From: Chrysaora quinquecirrha
Lineage: Eukaryota; Cnidaria; Scyphozoa; Semaeostomeae; Pelagiidae
Reading direction: 5' to 3'
DNA: 64,000 bases
NCBI GenBank assembly: GCA_014526335.1
Contig: JACTAT010000164.1
Span: forward strand, 709,001 to 773,000
In this document: positions 58,601-64,000 of the stretch, one piece after another
Position numbering within the stretch: the first letter of the stretch is position 1
Layout: each line of letters begins with the position of its first letter
The notes under the pieces: generated by a model
The model's database searches: none
Seen by the model: the letters and a program-made list of their open reading frames with translations, nothing else
What the model was told of the DNA's origin: nothing
Program-made: the position numbers and the translations under genes

Positions 58601-61600
58601 ATTGTCAGTGATCATAAACAGGGTGATTCCTACTGTGAAATGAATTCCGAGAAATTCTTTGGGGAGTCCCACTTTTTCAGAAATTGTACTATTTTCTTTC
58701 TAGCACCAGCTTCATCAAGTTTAACGACTCCCATGACATCCCAATTATCGTTTGGAACAAGCATGACCAAGCCTTTAGAAACAAGTTCAGCGTCTGTGGT
58801 AGAAGCCCCAAAAGCCACTGGATTCACAATCATCAGCAAAACAACAGATGGAAAAACAGAGGATTCATCTACAAAACCTAATATGTTTGGCAACCAACCG
58901 CTTTTAGGACAGGAAGACGTTCCGTCTACTACAGGCCAAAGTACTGTCTCTATTGCTGATTCAACAAAGCCTCTGACGAGCTCTGGGTTTAATTTTGGAT
59001 CGTTTGCAGCACCTACTTCCGTTCAGTCTGCCGTCACTAGTAATGCAACAAATACCAGCTCTATAAGTTCAACAACTGGAGGTCTCACAGGGTTCTCTTT
59101 GTCTACAAAATCCGCTGAAGGTCAACCAACAGTTAGATTCAATTTGAACAATCAATTAAAAGATAATGCTAGTGCAGGTTTCACATTCAGTAAGTCTGTT
59201 TCCGATGCTTTGACTTCAATTATCCCAACTTCCGTTGTTTCAACTTCCGTTGCTGCTCTTTCCGGTTCCGTTGCTCCCCAATCCAGTATTATTTCCTCTT
59301 CATCTGGTATTACTGCCGCTTCATCGGTTTCTGGATTCAATACTGGCTTAACATTTGGTACTTCATCCAATACCAGTGCCCTATCAACTCAAGCATCGAT
59401 ACCTTCTCAGATCCTTACTAACACCACTACCTCTACAATGGCACAGTTTGGATCCCAAGGGTTCTCATTCGGATCCCAAGGCAAACAAGACACGCCAAAG
59501 CCATTTTCAGCCCTAAGTCAAACTGGAGTCTCTCTGCCAAATGCGATGTCTGCTTCGTCATCGTCAGTAGGAGGTTTCTCATTTGGTACTTCTTCAGAAC
59601 AGAAGCAGTCAACAGTTGGGGGCTTCAGTTTTGGAAACACGACTGTCACCTCTTCTTTGTCGTCCGGCTCTAATGCACCCAGTGTTACAGGCTTCAGCTT
59701 CAATCCTTCATCTACTTCTTCGTCTGTGCCAACCAGCAAAATCGGTGGATTCAGTTTTGGTGCAACACCAGCTGCACCAGCTGCCCAGCAAGCTCAAAGC
59801 CTTGGTGGGTTCGCTTTTGGGAACAAATCAACGCCGGCAACTTCAGCTACTGTTGGAGGTTTTGCTTTCCCAGCTGCTACTACCCAGTCTGGTTTTGCGT
59901 TTGGCCAATCGCCGGCTGCAGCAACACAACGCTCAGTCCAATCCCAGCTACCGACTCCATTTGGCAATCCAACTTCTTCACAGAGCTCATCAATTTTCCC
60001 GTCAGTTGCTTCAACGCAAATGACCTCAAACTCATTATTCAAGCCTGCTTCATCAGCCAATGCAACTAATTTATTCGGACAGACAGCACCAAGTGCTTCC
60101 AGCTCTTCAAATCTGTTTGGTGCTAAGCCACAATCGTCTTCCTCCCAAGTACCTGCTTTCGGAGCATCAACCCAGTCCGCCAACATTTTTGGCGCTGCTT
60201 CTCAAGCTGCTCAGACATCTGCACCACTATTTGGAACAGCATCAAGCAGTACCACTGGAGCATCACTTTTGGAACAAGCACTCAAAAACCTGCATCATCA
60301 TCATTGTTTGGCACGCACACCCAACAAGCTGCACAGTCAACTGCCCCACAGTTTGGTACACCTCAAAAAGCTTCTGCTGGTTTCTCCTTCGGAAGTGCAG
60401 CTGCAAATCCATTTGGGGCAGCGTCTTCGTCAACAGGAGGCTTTTCATTTACAAATGCCGTCCAGAGTACCGCTGCTAGTAGCAGTACGCAGAACATATT
60501 TGGACAAAGCACGGCAAATACAGGGTCGACATTCAGCTTCGGTCAGTCCAAGTCGAATCCGTTTAACGCAGCGTCAGCTTTCGGACAACCTAAATCCACT
60601 GCTGCAGCAACACCATTTGCTTTTGGACAGTCTGCACAGTCAAGTTTCGGTCAATCTACATCAACACAACCTGCATTTGGTAGTTCAACCACTCCAGCGT
60701 TTGGCAGCAGTACTAATCAAAGCCAGTCGTCTGGATTCAATTTTGGTTCTAGTTCACAAAAACCTGGATTGTTTTCGTTTTCAAGTGGACAGTCTGGAGG
60801 AGGTTAGCATTGATTTCCTTTTTCTTCATTCTTCTTCTTCTTCCTTTTCTTCTCTTCCTCCTTTTTTTTCTTTTTCTTTTTCTTCTCCTTGTCCTTGTTC
60901 TTGTTCTTCTTTCTTAATAGTAATATCATTATCGTTCCTTTTCTTTGTTTTCTTCTTCCTCTTGTGACTCTTCATCTTGCTCTTCTTGCTATAATTCTTT
61001 GTTTCTTCTTTTTATAGACTTCTTTTACTTTTTTGTCCCTATTCATCTACTTCTCTTTTTTCCTTATTTTACTGCCCCTTCTTTTTCTTTTTCTACTTCT
61101 TCTTTTGTTCGTCATTTACCTATCCTTCTTTTCTTCTTTTTCCTTCTATTCTTCTTCTTTTTTGCTCTAATCCTTTCTTCTTCTTATTTTCTCATTCTTC
61201 TTCCCTTAATCCCCCTCCTTCCCTCGATTCTCCTTACCCTTCTTCTTCTTTTTTTCTTTTCTGTTCTCTTCTTCTCTTTTCTTCTTCTTTTTCATCATCA
61301 TCATCTTCTTCTTCTTCTCCTTTTTCTTCTTCTTCTTCTTCTTCATTTCTTTGTAATAGCAATGTTTTGTCCTTCCTTTTCTTTTACCGTCTTATTTCTC
61401 TTGTTCCTCTTCATGTTGTTCGCCTTTTTGACCTGCGTTTTTTCCTTTTTCTTTGTCTCCTTCTTCTCTTTCTTTTCTTCTTTTACTTATTCTTCGTTCT
61501 AATTCTTCTCCGACTCTTAATTCGTCTCCTCCCTTCCCTCCTATTTTTACTTCCTCTTCTTGTTGTTCTTTTCTTTTCTTTTCTTGTTCTTGTTCTTCTT

Positions 61601-62091
61601 GTTCTCTTTATTTTTTGTCTTTACTTCTTCCTCTCTTCTTCTTCCTCTTATTCTTCGTACTTTTCGACCTCCTTATTTTCTTACTCTCCTCCTCCTTCTA
61701 GTCCCTCTCCTCCCCTCCTTTCCTTTCATCCTTGTTCTTAATCTTCTTGTACAGGTGCCATACCATATACAGTACATTTATATTGTGACCCCCAGTGCCG
61801 TGACTCAAAGTGTCCGGTCAGCGACTCAGGATCACTTCGTAGCTCCTTCTCAGCTGCATCCAGCTCTTATGTTATCAACCTTTCTTCTTCAATGTATTTA
61901 GATATTGCTAAACCTATTTTCCAGGATTGGCCAGTCGTCCAGGTACACCTACACCAGCCGGCAGTAATCAACCGGCTCCTCCTGGGGCTATGTTTGGTAC
62001 CCCACAACCCCAGGCTGGTGGCTTTGCACTTGGCTCTGCAAACACAGCTAATCGACCTCAAATCAAAGGAAGACGACGTACACGACGATGA
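46679..62091 (+). CDS. POM121: nuclear pore membrane protein POM121
   Basis: Eleven exons join in phase: 46679-47190, 47946-48230, 49496-49588, 50566-50649, 51750-51990, 54403-54490, 54673-54932, 56361-56480, 57282-57402, 58704-60802 and 61925-62091. They give about 1356 aa once the frame break at 60267-60270 is allowed for (human POM121 is about 1250 aa). Exon 1 holds a transmembrane segment (about residues 19-45, IIGLAISAYYFGLTW onward). Exons 2-8 contain basic NLS-like stretches (KRKR, NKKRR, KRRRIP). Exon 9 is a charged helix. Exon 10 carries about 30 FG dipeptides as GFSFG, AFG and LFG. The last exon ends IKGRRRTRR, like the basic vertebrate terminus. POM121 anchors FG repeats at the nuclear pore. 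Alternatives such as Nup98 or Nup153 lack the N-terminal membrane anchor. Confidence 0.86.
47819..47945 (+). repeat. AT dinucleotide run and short direct duplication
   Basis: A (TA)n run at about 47820-47843 is followed by two copies of 'atgtatatatcatatataag'-like sequence with 'actaaacaatgtatg'. It lies directly before the acceptor of POM121 exon 2. Confidence 0.7.
48310..49060 (+). repeat. PLE 3' tail, plus strand, split by a MITE
   Basis: 'aggcagaaagagttcattat' to 'aaacacaatgcaattca' is a PLE tail that resumes after 48867 with 'ttcagcacttatgatttt' and the diverged hammerhead-like motif at 48951-48992. The break is the MITE at 48431-48865. It lies in POM121 intron 2. Confidence 0.75.
48431..48865. 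mobile_element. MITE with CACCTTTT termini, copy 2
   Basis: A 435-bp inverted-repeat element flanked by TA, CACCTTTTAAACTAAGAGCC to GGAAAGGTG. It is homologous throughout to 45590-45999 and inserted inside a PLE tail. Confidence 0.85.
49085..49380 (-). repeat. PLE 3' tail, minus strand
   Basis: Carries a hammerhead-like motif at 49129-49089 (core G12 changed to A) and then, reading plus, 'gcaccaatcagct', 'cagcgggaagaccaatag' and 'cgaactctttctatctacac', the reverse of a PLE coding end. Together with 48310-49060 it forms an inverted pair in POM121 intron 2. Confidence 0.75.
49680..50510. repeat. diverged foldback repeats around 'gttggccaacat'
   Basis: 'gcagaccatgccaacatttt', 'gttgttggccaacatg', 'ggcaaaccataccaatatg' and 'caaacactgtcagc' blocks occur in both orientations, with relatives at 36390-36500. 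It lies in POM121 intron 3. Boundaries are approximate. Confidence 0.45.
51375..51500 (+). repeat. tRNA-derived SINE
   Basis: A-box-like GTGGCATCGTGG and B box GGGTTCGAGCTC (51436-51447) lie at tRNA-like spacing, in POM121 intron 4. Confidence 0.5.
52246..52605. mobile_element. MITE, CACG-terminus group, AAGGAA variant
   Basis: The right end is CTTCCTTATAAAAAAAATGC plus GTG and TA. The left end CGTGCTTTATAAGGAAGG lacks the outermost bases. 'taaggaat' recurs several times inside. It lies in POM121 intron 5. Confidence 0.65.
52640..53170 (-). repeat. PLE 3' tail and coding end, minus strand
   Basis: Holds a hammerhead-like motif at 52719-52678. After the insertion at 52763-52924 it continues with 'cccagatgcgg', 'caccaatcagcttgcggg' and the reverse of the PLE coding end ('ctctttctgtctatacagaa', 'ttttgatgtggacagattcc'). 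Confidence 0.8.
52763..52924. mobile_element. 162-bp foldback element nested in a PLE tail
   Basis: ACCCCGTTTACATGGTACCG on the left is mirrored by GGTACCATGTAAACGGGGT on the right. Matching arms continue through 'gacaagtttttggccgctca' and 'tgagcggctaaaaacttgtc'. It interrupts the PLE tail between 'tttata' and 'cccagatgcgg'. The target duplication is not certain. Confidence 0.8.
53455..53790. repeat. inverted pair of PLE 3' tails forming a long hairpin
   Basis: The left arm (minus-strand tail, with a diverged hammerhead-like motif at 53540-53500) and the right arm (plus-strand tail, motif at 53709-53751) are inverted over about 130 bp. They are nearly perfect across 'acccagatgcggctcgaaat' and 'atttcgagccgcatctgggt', with a loop 'ttcagcttttcgttcttt' around 53625. 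It lies in POM121 intron 5. Confidence 0.85.
53709..53751 (+). ncRNA. hammerhead-ribozyme-like motif, second intact-looking copy
   Basis: CATACT, CTGAGGA, GTGTCAGAC, GAA, then AAAAGAAGCTTTT and A, AGTATG. It matches 42211-42252 except for one inserted base, which opens a 5-nt loop in stem III (AAAA-GAAGC-TTTT) and makes that hairpin more feasible. Confidence 0.6.
53958..54090 (+). repeat. tRNA-derived SINE
   Basis: A box TATAGCTCAGTGG (53971-53983) and B box GGGTCGAATCTC (54019-54030), the same family as 300-470 on the opposite strand. It lies in POM121 intron 5. Confidence 0.65.
54987..55396. mobile_element. MITE, CACG/CACAC-terminus group, ATTCTTAA variant
   Basis: A 410-bp element flanked by TA, starting CACACTTTTTTGTTATAAAA and ending TTATTATAAAAGTGTG. 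'attcttaa' recurs at least seven times inside. It lies in POM121 intron 7. Confidence 0.75.
55660..56200. repeat. foldback-like segment with an adjoining SINE tail
   Basis: 'ggagtgattttca' pairs with 'tgaaaatcactcc' (55803-55847). 'taggcctcgtttac' near 55670 is loosely mirrored by 'gtaggcctaaac' near 55985. 56085-56200 is the tail of the 43580-43735 SINE family. Boundaries are approximate. Confidence 0.4.
56735..57186. repeat. foldback element of the GATCAAACATTG family, best copy
   Basis: GGCCCTGGCCAAACGATCAA on the left is mirrored by TTGATCGTTTGGCCAGGGCC on the right. Arms continue through 'cattgttggaccaac' and 'gttggaccaacaat'. It lies between POM121 exons 8 and 9. Confidence 0.85.
57403..58703 (+). 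other. POM121 intron 9, with a SINE fragment
   Basis: This 1.3-kb intron contains a minus-strand SINE tail at 57770-57900 (shared 'ccaattttataccttgg' and 'aacttgcccagggttgtta'). Otherwise it shows no feature. The acceptor is 'ttttctttctag' before 58704. Confidence 0.5.
60267..60270 (+). other. POM121: one-base frame break in the FG-repeat exon
   Basis: The FG frame that begins at 58706 runs through TASSSTTGAS and is then lost. The FG pattern resumes at once in the next frame as FGTSTQKPASSS. One more T in the TTTT run at 60267-60270 would restore S-L-F-G across the break, and the total length then matches all exon phases to the stop at 62089-62091. Confidence 0.85.
60812..61745 (+). repeat. 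930-bp polypyrimidine (CTT/TTC-rich) tract
   Basis: Almost all bases are C or T on the plus strand, with CTT, TTCTTC and TTTTC runs. It fills most of POM121's last intron (60803-61924). Several Phe, Leu and Ser-rich frames over it are artefacts. Confidence 0.95.
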
Positions 62092-62727
62092 TGATTGTCG
62101 AAGATTTGAACCATTTGAAAGAATTAACGGAAGAGAAGAACATATCTTTGAAACCCAACGGAAGGGAAGAAAATATTGGACGAACAAATTACGAAAGAAG
62201 TTATAAAGCAGAAATCTTGGATTTTGGTATATGAATTTTATAAGTTGGATTTGATTGTGAGTAATTTTGTATTCTTTTTTCTCACTCGTGAGTGTCTGCG
62301 TTAAGCAGATAGTAACAAAACAACATTGTTTCGGGAGGAGGAGGTGGACTCCCAGTATTTTACAGCAAGAAAGTGAATAGGACTCCTATTTTACAAAAAA
62401 ATTCACTCATTCTCCATCATTTTTGTCACTTACTCTCGCTCGCTTCTTCTATCCACCCTCCTTTTCTCCTCTCTTTTCTACTCTCCCGCCAAGTTTTCCA
62501 AGCCTCCTCAACCAAGACTGTGAAACACTGTGACGCAACGCACGACGACGCAAACCAAGACTGTGAAACACTGCCACACCATAAACAGTAGCTTTATATT
62601 GACTCCACAATGATGTTTTGCTCTGTCGCTAGTCTTGAAAGATTAGCCGAGTTATTTGTCATGATATTTCAATTGATTAAGTTGTGATAAATGTTAAAAG
62701 ATAGATCGTATTGTTCTGATCCCTTAG
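62092..62727 (+). other. POM121 3' UTR and downstream sequence
   Basis: No canonical AATAAA is seen in the first 600 nt after the POM121 stop. A variant signal or a more distal site must be used. No gene is visible. Confidence 0.35.
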
Positions 62728-63010
62728 ACCCTGGCCAGGCGATAAAAAATGTTGCTCAAACATTTGAAATTTTTTTACGACAAATGTTTGATCGTTTGGC
62801 CACGTCGCCAACATTGCTTGACAAATAGAATTTGCTTAGAAATGCTTTTGAAAAAGTTCAAAACGTGTTCTGCTTGACAAAAGCAAAACATGGTACATAA
62901 ACAATGTTTTGGCAAGTGGCGGTCCGACTGTCAAATATGTGTTTGACTGGCAAGTATTGTTTGACCAGCATATGTTTGAACGTTTGGCCACAGCCTTACA
63001 GTATCGAGGT
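62728..63010. repeat. foldback repeat of the GATCAAACATTG family
   Basis: 'accctggccaggcgataa' to 'tttgaacgtttggccacag', with 'caaatgtttgatcgtttggc' inside. It is a shortened, diverged copy of 56735-57186. Confidence 0.55.
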
Positions 63011-64000
63011 CAAAATTTTCGTAATTGATAGAAATGCCAAATATCTATTCAGAAGCTGTTGGAAAGTCCAAAAATTTTACCATGTAAAATGTCCTTTGTT
63101 TATTTACCATGTTTATGAGGAAAATACCTTTGAGAGATTTTTGAGCACTATTTCATCTGAAATGACTGCAATTCCGGTCTTTGTCCGTTGAGAGGATTCC
63201 CTTACTCGGTATGCCTACCATTTTCCAGAAAAGGTCGCGCCCGACCCAGATCTCTTTGAAAAGTTCTATACACGCTGGCAAACTTTGCATATCATAAAAA
63301 ACCTAAATGATGCAATAACAATCGTTTGTACTATCAAGGGTTTTTGTAGAAGATGTTATCATTTAAGTCTGTCGCATGAACCTTGATCGTTTGGTCAGAG
63401 CCTTAAATTTACGAGCAAACTGCAATTTTTTTGCTCAAAATAAATATGCATAAAACATTTTGTAGGTGCTAAAAAGTAGCTATGATGTTCATTTTACAAG
63501 TCATCTGTTGTTTTTAAATGAGCTTGCAAATCATTGTTAATCAACATTAAAGGTGATTAACTGATTACCTGTGATAATAAAAAGGGTTTCTAACTCTCCT
63601 TGCAACCAACAATTCGCCGGTGTCGTATGCAGAGTGTCCCCTATGCAAAAGGGTCCCATTGAGAAGGAATGCGTTTCACTACTTTGAAACGCAATAGCAT
63701 TTCACTCGAAACGCAATATATAATATAATAAAACGATTTAGCAGAGTATTGTATAGGCTACACTTTCCCCAGCTAGAGTTGACCTGCACGACCTCATACC
63801 TATTTCCTGATCGTGTTTCCTTCAATCCGATTTGGTAACCGATTCGGCCACTGATACTCGCTGATACCGACCACAAAATTTGCGAAAATTTTGGCAAATT
63901 TGGCCTAGCCATCGAAGCAAGATTTTCATCCTGAAGGATGTCCTGAGCAAAGGAAATGGACAGAAACTCATTGATAACTGTTAGGAAAGGTGCATTAAAG
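63011..64000. other. non-coding right end
   Basis: 63190-63270 is a solo half of the 7921-8310 inverted element (gagaggattcccttactc, taccattttccagaaaag). The rest shows no exon, repeat or RNA gene that I can support. Confidence 0.4.

Noticed and set aside
60271..60967. C-terminal third of the 796-codon frame starting at 58577
   Set aside because: After the frame break the residues (LEQALKNLHHHH onward) are out of frame. The true FG frame continues in the +1 frame to the donor at 60803. Residues before 58704 are intron.
60945..61741. Phe/Leu/Ser-rich frames in the POM121 terminal intron
   Set aside because: They lie entirely in the homopyrimidine tract between a good donor and acceptor.

Overview
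This is a window of an animal nuclear genome: intron-rich, AT-rich and packed with non-autonomous transposons. It has GT-AG introns, metazoan gene families (a class C GPCR with a venus-flytrap domain, the nucleoporin POM121, the nuclear-envelope phosphatase CTDNEP1) and Penelope-like retroelement (PLE) debris. I infer an invertebrate, perhaps a cnidarian such as an anthozoan, but the sequence alone does not fix the clade. I found five protein-coding genes by joining exons whose splice phases match exactly. Long open frames on simple repeats are not genes.

Layout. (1) 1552-5425, minus: 5' half of CTDNEP1 (Dullard), 4 exons; the rest lies off the left edge. (2) 7195-7313, minus: a detached duplicate of the last codons of the neighbouring GPCR. 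(3) 9050-17095, minus: a complete 6-exon class C GPCR of about 1095 aa. (4) 17.1-27 kb: no recognisable gene, but several clean MITE-like insertions, three with diagnostic target-site duplications (Harbinger-type TTA; two hAT-type 8 bp). (5) 27017-31778, plus: complete 4-exon POLR2D (RPB4, 142 aa). Its first intron carries a 1.2-kb foldback made of oppositely oriented minisatellites. (6) 36520-40848, minus: a calmodulin-like EF-hand gene with an intron directly after the ATG and a 1.6-kb hexanucleotide array in another intron. (7) 41.2-42.9 kb: an ACTAGTTACT-type array with a PLE fragment (GIY-YIG endonuclease, 8-bp duplication) and a MITE inserted in it. (8) 46679-62091, plus: an 11-exon POM121 of about 1356 aa. 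One frame break in a T run of the FG-repeat exon is probably an assembly error or a polymorphism.

The most interesting signal is a roughly 42-nt motif at the 3' end of PLE copies. It recurs in both orientations at about ten sites and has the layout of a type I hammerhead ribozyme: matching stem I strands, a CTGAGGA core, a minimal stem II, GAA, and a self-complementary stem III. One diverged copy keeps stem I with a different paired sequence. A second is a group of TA-flanked MITEs that share terminal repeats. In each member the motif next to the terminus (AAGCAAC, AAGAAC, AAGGAA, ATTCTTAA) is also scattered through the interior, and it differs from member to member.

The genes are not functionally linked. 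CTDNEP1 and POM121 act at the nuclear envelope or pore, POLR2D in RNA polymerase II, and the GPCR and EF-hand protein in signalling. I see no operon-like or co-regulated arrangement.
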